From NCBI RefSeq assembly GCF_012689525.1, contig NZ_CP051515.1, positions 3,410,001 to 3,474,000 of the forward strand: a stretch of DNA of 64,000 bases, in the 5' to 3' direction. The position numbers were made by a program, and so were the translations under genes. The notes under the pieces are model-generated. The model saw nothing but the letters and a program-made list of their open reading frames with translations. It was not told where the DNA came from and did not search any database. Shown piece after piece: positions 1 to 7,529 of this stretch; position 1 is the first letter of the stretch; each line of letters starts with the position of its first letter. The DNA is from Paraburkholderia aromaticivorans (GTDB lineage Bacteria; Pseudomonadota; Gammaproteobacteria; Burkholderiales; Burkholderiaceae).

Positions 1-51
1 TTCGCCGCGGTGTTGAATCACGCGTTGTGGCAATTGAATGCGGCTGTCTGA
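1..51 (+). CDS. 3' end of an unidentified gene (partial)
   Basis: The frame starting at base 1 stays open for 16 codons and ends at a TGA at 49-51, giving a C-terminus FAAVLNHALWQLNAAV. Too little is visible to name a family. The amphipathic, Ala/Leu-rich end is compatible with many proteins. The 85 bases after it, up to the DUF3563 gene on the other strand, show no convincing gene. Confidence 0.45.
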   Translation, partial: FAAVLNHALWQLNAAV

Positions 52-136
52 GCGCTTGTTACAACTTGCGACAGCTTGGGCGCCTCACCCCGAACACCGG
101 CGTTGCAATCCGCGCCGATGCTTTGACTGACGCAGC

Positions 137-313
137 TTAGTGCTGGGCCATCCACGACGGTTGGCGAACGTTCGCCTCACGGTCCAGCTTGCGCATACGG
201 AATTCCAGATCGTACAGATCAGTTGCTTCAGCGAGGAAAGCGTCGGCGCGTTCTTTCGCGAGTTGATCGGGCGATTTGGTCAGAAACAGAAACAGGCGGC
301 TAAGCAGATACAT
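137..313 (-). CDS. DUF3563 family small protein
   Basis: A 58-residue peptide beginning MYLLSRLFLFLTKSPDQLAK and rich in Glu/Asp/Arg towards the end (FRMRKLDREANV). This matches the DUF3563 peptides common in Burkholderia and relatives, which have no known function. The N-terminal 12 residues are hydrophobic and the rest looks like an amphipathic helix. The ATG at 313 is chosen because GAGG lies seven bases before it; a TTG five codons upstream is in frame but has no ribosome site. A near-consensus promoter and a perfect palindrome sit directly upstream, so the gene is probably well expressed and regulated. Confidence 0.8.
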   Translation of the reverse strand: MYLLSRLFLFLTKSPDQLAKERADAFLAEATDLYDLEFRMRKLDREANVRQPSWMAQH

Positions 314-333
314 GGTCAACCTCGACAATGAGT

Positions 334-351
334 TTAGGCGTTAACGCCTAA
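334..351. promoter_or_regulatory. Perfect 18-bp palindrome, likely operator
   Basis: TTAGGCGTTAACGCCTAA is its own reverse complement over all 18 bases. It lies between the -10 element (364-369) and the ATG (313) of the DUF3563 gene, about 13 bases past the -10. A protein bound here would block transcription just after initiation. The regulator is unknown. Confidence 0.6.
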
Positions 352-363
352 GGGATAACCCGT

Positions 364-393
364 ATTATAGGGAAAACCCTAGGAACATGCCAG
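364..393 (-). promoter_or_regulatory. Sigma-70 promoter of the DUF3563 gene
   Basis: On the minus strand a -35 CTGGCA (388-393) and a consensus -10 TATAAT (364-369) are separated by 18 bases. Transcription would start near 357 and read through the palindrome at 334-351 into the gene. Perfect TATAAT boxes are rare in this GC-rich DNA. Confidence 0.6.
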
Positions 394-420
394 CACTCAT
401 TTCGAAGTGTTGCTTCACGG

Positions 421-1617
421 TCAACGCGCACCCGCCGAGGCCGCTGCGGCGTCGGCTTCAGCGATACGGCCGGTGCCCGTGCGGCGCTGGTGCTTGAAGA
501 ATTCCCACACCATGGCGCTTGCGTCGGGACCTTTGGCGGAATGAAACGGCACGGCGTCGTCGCCGCCGCTCCACGCATGGGCGAGTCCTTGCACGCGGCA
601 CAGCCGCACCACACGCCGGCCGCCGCGCAGATAGTCGCGCATGATCACGCCGCCCTTGCGGTCCTCGCGGACTTCGCCGGACTTGCGCGCGCCGTTCTGG
701 TCGACGATGCGGTTCAGGCGGAGAAACTGCACCGCCAACTGGTCGGCATTGACCGGCGAAACCACATGGTCGGCGTCGCCGTGGATGATGATGGCCGGCA
801 TGCCGGGGTAACGCGCCACGTCGGCGGTTTCGTCGACCAGTTCGGCCGGTTCGCGGCGCGCACCGCGCCGCATCACATCCATCGCCATAATGCCGGAACG
901 CGCCTCGCCAAAAGCAGGGCCGGAGTGCAGCGCGACCGCCGCGAAATGCTCCGGATGGTTGAGGGCGAGCAGCGCCGTCAGGCCGGCACCAGCGGAAATT
1001 CCGGCAACATACACGCGCTCGCTGTCGAAGCCATGCTGCGCGACCAGCGCATCCACCAGCGAGACCACCGCGCGCGCTTCGGCGCCGCCGGCGCTTTCGC
1101 CGGCGTCATACCAATGCCAGCAGCGGTGCGAATGCACGTGCTTCGACTGTTCCGGATAAACCACGGCAAAGCCGAAGCGGTCGGCGAGCACGTTCATCCG
1201 CGTGCCTTCGGCGAATTCATCGATCGACTGTGTGCAGCCGTGCAGCATCACCACCAGCGGCATGGCTTCGAGCGCATGGCCCGTCGGGACATACAAGCCG
1301 TACTGAAGGTGATTGACGAGCCGGCCGGGCGCGGCAGGCGCCGAGTGGAACGAGCGCGTCCACGAGCCACTCGCCCATGCCGACGCCCGCGGGCGCACCC
1401 GTGATTCGCGAGCAGTGGCGCGCGGCACCTCGCGTTTGACGGGCGCGCGCACGGCCGCTGCCGGCTTGATTGGGCGAACTTTGGTGGACGGCTTACTGGT
1501 GGCGGGCCGGGCCGGTCGCGTCGTGGTGCGCTTGGTGGTCTTGCGAGCGTGCTCGGTCTGAATCGCGAGCAGGCGCTTCAAACCGCGCAGCCAGATTTTC
1601 GATAGACTTTTTGCCAT
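421..1617 (-). CDS. PHB depolymerase-type esterase (extracellular catalytic domain type 1)
   Basis: A 398-residue alpha/beta-hydrolase of the PHB depolymerase/LpqC esterase family, which cleaves ester bonds in short-chain polyhydroxyalkanoates or feruloyl-type esters. Visible: a basic, Lys/Arg/Pro-rich, low-complexity N-terminal 90 residues (KTTKRTTTRPARPAT...), the oxyanion segment LHGCTQ, the nucleophile box GISAG with Ser208, a HGDAD motif (Asp281 or Asp283) and GLAHAW with His347. No classical signal peptide is seen, so the cell location is open; in-cell granule degradation or a polyphosphate/PHB-binding basic tail are both possible. The ATG at 1617 has GCGAGG ten bases upstream; an upstream extension to 1695 is unlikely. 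A 15-base palindrome lies 55 bases upstream. Confidence 0.8.
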   Translation of the reverse strand: MAKSLSKIWLRGLKRLLAIQTEHARKTTKRTTTRPARPATSKPSTKVRPIKPAAAVRAPVKREVPRATARESRVRPRASAWASGSWTRSFHSAPAAPGRLVNHLQYGLYVPTGHALEAMPLVVMLHGCTQSIDEFAEGTRMNVLADRFGFAVVYPEQSKHVHSHRCWHWYDAGESAGGAEARAVVSLVDALVAQHGFDSERVYVAGISAGAGLTALLALNHPEHFAAVALHSGPAFGEARSGIMAMDVMRRGARREPAELVDETADVARYPGMPAIIIHGDADHVVSPVNADQLAVQFLRLNRIVDQNGARKSGEVREDRKGGVIMRDYLRGGRRVVRLCRVQGLAHAWSGGDDAVPFHSAKGPDASAMVWEFFKHQRRTGTGRIAEADAAAASAGAR

Positions 1618-2027
1618 TGGCGGAAAACCTCGCAAAAAGGGGCAGGGTCCGTCCGGTAGAACGGTGCTTTGTTGTGCAATGCACAATAACACCAATCCTC
1701 ATGAGATGCTGGAACCCCGGACTGCTATCCGGGCCCGAAATTTCCTCTCGGCGAACCTTGTCTCAAGGCCAGCGTCAAACCCCGGCAAGGCTCGTCCGTC
1801 GCTTGTTTGCCGGGTGTCGGTCGAATCTTTGCCGCTTGTTCGCGAGCCAACGTCCAGCGGCAAAAAGTCTCGCGCGCGGCGCGACCGCCCCGCAGCACCC
1901 GTCTATACTGGCGGTTAATTCTTTGCCGCACGGACCATGCCACGCCGGCCGAGTCGGCGAATTGCGCCGCTCGTGCGTTAACTCACCACCAACCGGATTC
2001 TACGCGGCCCTGGTCGCGCTTTTTGCC
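1618..2027. other. Divergent intergenic region with palindrome TTGTGCA-A-TGCACAA
   Basis: This 410-base stretch separates the divergent esterase and PAP2 genes and holds no supportable gene. The only clear structure is the perfect inverted repeat at 1672-1686 (7-base arms around one A), placed as an operator for the esterase. No consensus promoter was recognised. Confidence 0.5.
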
Positions 2028-2729
2028 ATGCCAGATCTACCTGCCCACCTTTGGTATTCGATCACCAGCCTCGGCAGCGCGGGCATGACGCTGCCGCTCG
2101 CGTTCGCCATCGCGCTATGGCTGGCGGTCGGCTACACGTGGCGCATGGCGGCGGGCTGGCTACTGCTGCTCGGCGCGGCCATCGGCATCGTGACGGTGAC
2201 GAAGCTGGCGTTCCTTGGCTGGGGTGTCGGTGTGCGCGAGTTGGACTTCACCGGCGTCAGCGGCCATGCCATGCTGTCCACCGCGGTCTATCCGGTCGTG
2301 CTGTTCCTGATGCTCTTGCCGGCGCGGCCGGCCATCCGGCTGGCCGGCGTTCTGCTCGGCCTTGCCGCGGGGATCGCGGTGGGTTTGTCCCGCGTCGTGT
2401 TGAGCGCTCATTCGCCTTCTGAAGCGATTACCGGCTGTCTGACCGGCGCCCTGGCGGCACTGGTGTTCGTCCGTCTCGCGTGGCATGCGGAGCCGGGCCG
2501 GTTGTCAGCGCTGCCCGTCGCCGTCAGCATGATGGTCCTCGCGGTGCTGGTGCACGGCGTGCACGTGCCGACGCAGCGCTGGGTCACGCATATCGCGCTG
2601 AAAGTGTCCGGCCACGACAGGCCGTTCATTCGCGCGAAGTGGAAGGCGGTGCGCGATGTCCGTCCGGCCACGGCGCCGCTGTCGCAAACGCTCAACACGC
2701 TGGCGCCGCCGCATTCGTCCGACGTCTGA
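2028..2729 (+). CDS. PAP2-family membrane phosphatase
   Basis: A 233-residue integral membrane protein with about six hydrophobic segments, related to type-2 phosphatidic acid phosphatases, which remove phosphate from lipid phosphates such as undecaprenyl pyrophosphate or phosphatidate. Motif C2 appears as VSGHAM and motif C3 as SRVVLSAHSPSEAITG, so both catalytic His are present. The usual acidic residue after the C3 histidine is Glu instead of Asp, and motif C1 (K-x6-RP) is poorly kept (KLAF...VRELDF). Substrate is unknown. The ATG at 2028 starts the conserved part; no strong ribosome site precedes it, so a start slightly upstream is possible. Confidence 0.75.
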   Translation: MPDLPAHLWYSITSLGSAGMTLPLAFAIALWLAVGYTWRMAAGWLLLLGAAIGIVTVTKLAFLGWGVGVRELDFTGVSGHAMLSTAVYPVVLFLMLLPARPAIRLAGVLLGLAAGIAVGLSRVVLSAHSPSEAITGCLTGALAALVFVRLAWHAEPGRLSALPVAVSMMVLAVLVHGVHVPTQRWVTHIALKVSGHDRPFIRAKWKAVRDVRPATAPLSQTLNTLAPPHSSDV

Positions 2730-2791
2730 ATCATCTCCCGTTGTTTGACATACCGCTTCATGCGTACCGCTGAATAATTGTCATAGGCCAC

Positions 2792-2821
2792 CGTTATAAC
2801 CTTTCGTATATTACGATAGCG
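2792..2821. promoter_or_regulatory. Putative ModE operator upstream of modA
   Basis: An AT-rich patch carries CGTTAT (2792-2797) and ATAGCG (2816-2821), an imperfect inverted repeat of the CG[CT]TAT half-site found in ModE boxes, with TATATTA between. It lies 44 bases before modA, and a ModE gene sits at the far end of the operon. Spacing and centre differ somewhat from the E. coli operator, so this is a candidate. Confidence 0.5.
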
Positions 2822-2864
2822 TTTTAACCCGCCGATCCGGTTCACGCCGGACTTCCACGCCTTC

Positions 2865-3638
2865 ATGACACTCTCCCGCCGTCTTCTGACGCAAGCGCTG
2901 TTCGTCGCCAGCGCCGCCTCCGTCGCCATCAGCGCCAATGCGCGCGCCGACGAACTGGTGGTCTCGGCCGCCGCCAGCCTGACCAACGCGTTCAAGGCGG
3001 TCAGCGAAGTGTTCGAGCAGCAGCATCCGGGCACCAAGGTGCTGCTGAACTTCGGCGCCTCCGACGTGCTGATGCAGCAAATCGTCAAGGGCGCGCCCGC
3101 CGACGTGTTCGCGTCCGCGGATCAAAAAGCCATGGACAAGGCCGCCGCCGAAAAAGTGATCGTGCCGGCCACGCGTAAGGACTTCGCCGCCAATTCGCTG
3201 GTGCTGATCGTGCCGACCGACAGCCATTTCGCGCCGACCGGTCTGAACGATCTGACGTCGGCAAGCGTGAAGCGCGTCGCGTACGGCGATCCCGCGTCCG
3301 TGCCGGTCGGCCGTTACACCCAGGGCGCACTGCAGGCCGCGGGCGTGTGGGACGCCGTGAGCGCGAAGGCCGTGCTGGCGTCGAACGTGCGTCAGAGCCT
3401 CGACTATGTGTCGCGCGGCGAAGTGGACGCCGGCTTCGTCTTCAGCACCGACGCCGCCGTCATGCCGGACAAGGTCAAGGTCGCGCTGAACGTGCCGACG
3501 CAAATGCCGATCACCTATCCGATCGCGCAAGTCGAAGGCAGCCGCCATGCCGCGGACGCGCAAGCCTTCATGAACTTCGTGCTGTCGCCGGCCGGCCAGG
3601 CCGTGCTCGCCAAGTACGGCTTCAGGCCCGCGCACTAA
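2865..3638 (+). CDS. modA: Molybdate ABC transporter substrate-binding protein
   Basis: A 257-residue periplasmic binding protein that captures molybdate (and probably tungstate) and delivers it to ModB. A signal peptide is evident (MTLSRRL...ISANARA, cleavage before DELVVSAA). The mature start VVSAAASLTNAF and the segments NFGASDVLMQQI, PADVFASADQKAMD and SRGEVDAGFVFSTDA are typical of ModA. The length is normal. It is the first gene of modABC, 23 bases before modB, behind a possible ModE box, so repression when molybdate is plentiful is likely. Confidence 0.93.
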   Translation: MTLSRRLLTQALFVASAASVAISANARADELVVSAAASLTNAFKAVSEVFEQQHPGTKVLLNFGASDVLMQQIVKGAPADVFASADQKAMDKAAAEKVIVPATRKDFAANSLVLIVPTDSHFAPTGLNDLTSASVKRVAYGDPASVPVGRYTQGALQAAGVWDAVSAKAVLASNVRQSLDYVSRGEVDAGFVFSTDAAVMPDKVKVALNVPTQMPITYPIAQVEGSRHAADAQAFMNFVLSPAGQAVLAKYGFRPAH

Positions 3639-3661
3639 CCTCACCGGGACGACGCACGCTC

Positions 3662-4336
3662 ATGCAACAGGCCTGGATTCCGCTCCTGCTGTCGTTGAAA
3701 GTGGCGGGCTGGGCCACCGCGCTGAATCTGGTATTCGGCGTCGCTGCGGGCTTCGGTTTGTCGCGCTGGCGCTCCGGCGCGCGCGACGTGATCGATTCCC
3801 TGCTGATGCTGCCGCTCGTCATGCCGCCCACCGTGCTCGGCTATTACCTGCTCGTCCTGCTCGGACGGCGCGGCGTGATCGGCGGCTGGCTCGACCGCTT
3901 CGATATCCAGTTGGTGTTCACCTGGCAGGGTGCGGTGATCGCGTCGACGGTCGTGGCCTTTCCACTCGTGCTGAAATCGGCGCGCGCCGCTTTCGAGGCC
4001 GTCGATCCGCAACTCGAGCGGGCCGCGCGCACGCTCGGCGTCAGCGAAACGGCCGTGTTCTTTCGCGTGACGCTGCCGCTCGCCGCGCGCGGCATTCTCG
4101 CCGGCGGCCTGCTGGCGTTCGCGCGGGCGCTCGGCGAATTTGGCGCGACGCTGATGATCGCGGGCAATCTGCCGGGACGCACGCAAACGCTCTCAGTGGC
4201 GGTTTACTCAGCCGTGCAAGCCGGCGACGACAGCACCGCGAATTTCCTCGTGCTCGTGACTTCGGTGACGTGCGTCGTGATCCTGTTGCTCGCGGGGCGT
4301 CTCGTGCCGCAGCACGCCCTGTTGAAGTCGGGTTGA
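3662..4336 (+). CDS. modB: Molybdate ABC transporter permease
   Basis: A 224-residue inner-membrane permease with about five transmembrane segments that forms the molybdate channel. The ABC-docking EAA loop is clear (EAVDPQLERAARTLGVSE, followed by LPLAARGILAGG). The ATG at 3662 gives the family start MQQAWIPLLLSLKVAGWAT; the frame is open further upstream but overlaps modA. It stops one base before modC, so the three genes are translated from one message. Confidence 0.93.
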   Translation: MQQAWIPLLLSLKVAGWATALNLVFGVAAGFGLSRWRSGARDVIDSLLMLPLVMPPTVLGYYLLVLLGRRGVIGGWLDRFDIQLVFTWQGAVIASTVVAFPLVLKSARAAFEAVDPQLERAARTLGVSETAVFFRVTLPLAARGILAGGLLAFARALGEFGATLMIAGNLPGRTQTLSVAVYSAVQAGDDSTANFLVLVTSVTCVVILLLAGRLVPQHALLKSG

Positions 4337-4337
4337 T

Positions 4338-5039
4338 ATGCTGCTCGCCGTCGACATCCGCAAGACCTTCCAGAGCGCCGAGCGCCGCTTTACGCTCGAC
4401 GTCGCCTTCAAGGCCACCTCGCAACGCGTCGTACTGTTCGGACCGTCCGGCGCGGGCAAGAGTGTGACCTTGCAGGCTATCGCTGGCCTGCTGCGTCCCG
4501 ACGAAGGCTCGATCACGCTGCATGGCAACGCGCTGTTCGACAGCGCGCGCGGCGTCGATCTGAAACCGCAAGCGCGCAAGCTCGCCTATCTGTTTCAGGA
4601 CTACGCGCTATTTCCGCACCTGAATGTGCGGCAGAACATCGGCTTCGGCTTGCAGCAGGGCTGGCTCAATCCGCGCAAGCGCATCACGCATCCGCAGATC
4701 GATTACTGGCTCGATGCGCTGGAATTGAACAGCGTGGCGGGCAATCATCCGGCGCAGCTTTCCGGTGGACAAAAGCAGCGCGTGGCGCTGGCGCGAGCGC
4801 TCGTCGCGCAACCTCAGGTGCTGTTACTGGACGAACCGTTTTCGGCACTCGACAGCGCATTGCGTCAGCGCATGCGCCGCGAGCTGTCCGATCTGCAGAC
4901 GCGGCTCGATATTCCGATGGTGTTGATCACGCACGATCCCGACGATGTCGCCGCCTTCGGCGATCAGGTCGTGCAGGTCAGCGACGGTTGCGTGCGCGAG
5001 GATCATCCGTTCGCGGGCTATGTGCGCAGCGAGCCTTGA
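4338..5039 (+). CDS. modC: Molybdate ABC transporter ATPase, short form without TOBE domain
   Basis: A 233-residue ATPase that powers molybdate import. Walker A GPSGAGKS, the Q-loop in LFQDYALFPHL, signature LSGGQKQR, Walker B VLLLDEP and the switch His in LITHDP are all present. The protein ends right after the nucleotide-binding domain. Typical ModC proteins of about 350 residues carry a C-terminal molybdate-binding TOBE/Mop domain that is missing here, so direct feedback of molybdate on this ATPase is unlikely. The stop codon is clean and there is no sign of a frameshifted remnant before modE. Confidence 0.9.
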   Translation: MLLAVDIRKTFQSAERRFTLDVAFKATSQRVVLFGPSGAGKSVTLQAIAGLLRPDEGSITLHGNALFDSARGVDLKPQARKLAYLFQDYALFPHLNVRQNIGFGLQQGWLNPRKRITHPQIDYWLDALELNSVAGNHPAQLSGGQKQRVALARALVAQPQVLLLDEPFSALDSALRQRMRRELSDLQTRLDIPMVLITHDPDDVAAFGDQVVQVSDGCVREDHPFAGYVRSEP

Positions 5040-5138
5040 GTCTCGACAGCGAGCCCGTCGTACGCCAGGTCTCTTCACGCGAAGCGAGCCCCCTTCCCGC
5101 GCCCAATCCTTCAAACCGGGCGCGAACCCGTCGCCCGC

Positions 5139-5975
5139 TCAGTCCTTCACGCCAAGTATCACACTTGACGCCTTGAACGCCGCGACGGCGCTCCCGCCTT
5201 CCACGAGGCCGAGCGTGTCGACGCTTTCATTGGTGACGACCGCGGTGATCACCGCGCCACCCTCCAGCACCAACGACACCTCGGCATTGACCGCACCGCG
5301 CTTCACGCTCTGCACTGTGCCACGCAACTGATTGCGCGCGGAGAGTCTGAGCGGCGCGCCGCTTGCGTTGTCGACGAGCAGCACGACCCACGACGCCTTG
5401 ATCAACGCGAACGCCGTCGCGCCCTCGACAAGGCCCAGCGTCTCGGTGCTCTCATGTGTGATGACCGAGACGATCGCGTGGCCGCCGGGCAGTGTTAGCG
5501 CGATTTCGTCGTTGACGGTGCCGCGAGTGATCGCCGACACCGTGCCGTAGAGTTGATTGCGCGCACTCGTCTTCACGCCGATGCGGCCGATCAGATCCCA
5601 GTCCGTCGCGAAGCCTTCGATTGCCGCGCCCGCGCGTTCGAGAAAGCGTCGATGCTCGCGCTCCACCGCGCGAAACGTCTCGATCAGTTTGACGGCGCGC
5701 GGCGTCAGCGTGGTGCCGCCACCGCCTTTGCCGCCGGTCAGGCGCACCACGAGCGGCTCGCCGGCGAGGTTGTTCATCGTATCGACGGCATCCCACGCGC
5801 CTTTGTAGCTCATGCCGACGGCTTTCGCCGCGCTGGTGATCGAGCCGGTCTCGCCGATCGCCGCGAGCAGCGCGATCCGCGACGCGCCGCCGAGCGTCTG
5901 CGCGCCCGCCTGAAACCAGACAGAGCCGCCGAGTTCAAGCGTTTCGCGGGAAGGATCGGTGCGGTCGGAAGTCAT
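5139..5975 (-). CDS. modE: Molybdenum-responsive transcription regulator
   Basis: A 278-residue regulator convergent with modC. The N-terminal winged helix-turn-helix spans about residues 25-120 (ASRIALLAAIGETGSITSAA, AVGMSYKGAWDAVDTMN). Two tandem Mop-type molybdate-binding domains follow, starting SARNQLYGTVSAITRG and SARNQLRGTVQSVKRG. When loaded with molybdate, ModE dimers repress modABC and activate some molybdoenzyme genes. The ATG at 5975 starts the conserved part; an ATG at 6017 is in frame but overlaps a likely -10 box. With ModC lacking its TOBE domain, ModE is the visible molybdate sensor of this locus. Confidence 0.9.
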   Translation of the reverse strand: MTSDRTDPSRETLELGGSVWFQAGAQTLGGASRIALLAAIGETGSITSAAKAVGMSYKGAWDAVDTMNNLAGEPLVVRLTGGKGGGGTTLTPRAVKLIETFRAVEREHRRFLERAGAAIEGFATDWDLIGRIGVKTSARNQLYGTVSAITRGTVNDEIALTLPGGHAIVSVITHESTETLGLVEGATAFALIKASWVVLLVDNASGAPLRLSARNQLRGTVQSVKRGAVNAEVSLVLEGGAVITAVVTNESVDTLGLVEGGSAVAAFKASSVILGVKD

Positions 5976-6015
5976 GGCGAGGAGCGGTCGGTGACCGAGG
6001 AAAGGACGACGAACC

Positions 6016-6021
6016 ATTATA
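6016..6021 (-). promoter_or_regulatory. Candidate -10 box of modE
   Basis: The minus strand reads CTATAATGG, a perfect TATAAT, about 40 bases before the modE ATG. No good -35 element is found at 16-18 bases, so it may depend on an activator or be fortuitous. Confidence 0.35.
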
Positions 6022-6178
6022 GCGACGCAGGCCCGCGCCACCGGGCCGCTCGCCTGGCGGACCTCAAAAACGGATAGATGGGATACTTTTGGTTCGACGC
6101 TTCGAACACCGCCCCTTTGCATGTGTCGGCGCGGCTGGCCACGGCCGGTGCGCTGCAACTTCGATAAGGAGCAAGACA

Positions 6179-6973
6179 GTGAACATCGATCTATCGGGCA
6201 AGACCGCTATCGTCAGTGCATCCACGGCGGGCATCGGCCTTGCTATCGCCACCGGCATTGCCGCATCAGGCGCGCAGACCATCATCAACGGACGCAAGCA
6301 GGAGGCGGTGGACCGCGCGATCGACACGATCCGCAAGGCCGCGCCGCAAGCGAAATTGCAGGGCTTCGCGGGCGACCTCGGCACGCTGGAAGGTTGCGAA
6401 GCGTTGACGAAAGCCCTGCCGCAGGCGGATATCCTGGTGAACAACCTCGGCGTCTTCGGACCCGGCGACATCTTCACCACCGAAGACGATGACTGGGAGC
6501 GCTACTTCCAGGTCAACGTGATGTCGGGCGTACGGCTCGCGCGCCACTACCTCAAAGGGATGATGGAGCGCAAATGGGGCCGCGTGGTGTTCATCTCGTC
6601 AGAGTCGGCATTGAATATTCCGCCGGATATGCTTGCTTATGGTTTCTCGAAGACCGCACAACTGAGCATTGCGCGCGGCATCGCCAAACAGGCGGCCGGC
6701 AGCGGCGTGACGGTGAATGCCGTGCTGCCCGGACCGACCTTGTCCGACGGCTTCCGTTCGATGGTCGAAGACACGGCCAAAGAGCAAGGCAAAACCGTCG
6801 AACAGGTTGCCACGGAGTTCGTGCGCGAACACCGCAGCAGTTCGATCATTCAGCGCGCGGCCACCACCGAGGAAGTGGCGAACATGGTCGTCTACGTCTG
6901 CTCGCCGCAGGCCTCGGCGACAACTGGTGCGGCGCTGCGCGTCGACGGCGGCGTGATCGATACGATTGCGTGA
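6179..6973 (+). CDS. Short-chain dehydrogenase/reductase
   Basis: A 264-residue NAD(P)-dependent oxidoreductase of the classical SDR family. The cofactor motif is AxxSTAGIG (residues about 10-18), the NNLG motif appears as LVNNLGVFG, and the active site has Ser140/Ser141, Tyr154 and Lys158 (YGFSK). The C-terminus VDGGVIDTIA is typical. The GTG at 6179 is chosen because AAGGAG lies seven bases before it. Substrate cannot be told from the sequence; homologues are often annotated 3-oxoacyl-ACP reductase-like. It stands alone, divergent from modE and convergent with the tautomerase gene, with a hairpin after its stop. Confidence 0.85.
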   Translation: MNIDLSGKTAIVSASTAGIGLAIATGIAASGAQTIINGRKQEAVDRAIDTIRKAAPQAKLQGFAGDLGTLEGCEALTKALPQADILVNNLGVFGPGDIFTTEDDDWERYFQVNVMSGVRLARHYLKGMMERKWGRVVFISSESALNIPPDMLAYGFSKTAQLSIARGIAKQAAGSGVTVNAVLPGPTLSDGFRSMVEDTAKEQGKTVEQVATEFVREHRSSSIIQRAATTEEVANMVVYVCSPQASATTGAALRVDGGVIDTIA

Positions 6974-6995
6974 CGTTGCCGCTTTTCCAACGAAC

Positions 6996-7018
6996 GACGG
7001 GCGAGATGGTCGCCCGTC
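6996..7018. terminator. Hairpin between convergent SDR and tautomerase genes
   Basis: GACGGGCGA and TCGCCCGTC form a perfect 9-bp stem around a 5-base loop. Only a short T run follows on either strand. It lies 22 bases after the SDR stop and 26 bases past the tautomerase stop, so it may end transcription from both sides. Confidence 0.5.
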
Positions 7019-7044
7019 TTCACGTCATAAGATGGCCGTCGCCT

Positions 7045-7428
7045 TCACAACGCGTACTGCGCGATCCCGTTGCCGAACGACCAGTTCTCCTTCAGCACTT
7101 CGACGAGATTGATGAATACATCCTCTCGTCGCAGCCCGGGCGATTCCGCCAGTTCGTCCGCCATACGCTTGTACAGCGCCTTTTTCATCTCGAGCGTGCG
7201 CGTGTTGTTCAGTGTGATCTGAATGATCACGAGATCGTCGCTTCGCTCGACGTTCAGATACTGGTTGTCGTACACAAAATTACCGGCCTCATGCTCGGTG
7301 ATCAGCATGAAGATGTCGTCCTTCGGTACGTTGAAGGTGTCCACCAGCGCGCGCTGGATGCTCTCCGTCACAGCCTTCCGGTATTCGACGGGCTTACCTG
7401 CGCGCAATGCGATTCGTGTGAGCGGCAT
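7045..7428 (-). CDS. Tautomerase family protein
   Basis: A 127-residue protein starting MPLTRIALRAGK. Removal of Met would expose the catalytic N-terminal proline of the tautomerase/MIF superfamily. The end, NLVEVLKENWSFGNGIAQ, is typical of the double-length tautomerase_2 group. These enzymes move protons on keto-enol substrates or dehalogenate small acids; the substrate here is unknown. AAGGAG lies nine bases upstream of the ATG. It is transcribed divergently from a LysR gene across 101 bases, the usual layout in which the regulator controls its neighbour. Confidence 0.85.
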   Translation of the reverse strand: MPLTRIALRAGKPVEYRKAVTESIQRALVDTFNVPKDDIFMLITEHEAGNFVYDNQYLNVERSDDLVIIQITLNNTRTLEMKKALYKRMADELAESPGLRREDVFINLVEVLKENWSFGNGIAQYAL

Positions 7429-7497
7429 GATGAAATCTCCTTGGCTGCGTTGATTGGGTAAACACAGCTTAGGCGCGCTCAGTCATAATGAACAGAC

Positions 7498-7509
7498 ATC
7501 ATTGATGAT
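7498..7509. promoter_or_regulatory. Short inverted repeat, candidate LysR site
   Basis: ATCAT-TG-ATGAT lies in the AT-rich gap between the tautomerase and LysR genes, 20 bases before the LysR ATG. Position fits an autoregulatory LysR box, but the arms are only five bases long. Confidence 0.3.
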
Positions 7510-7529
7510 TTCATCTATATTCACTGGAA

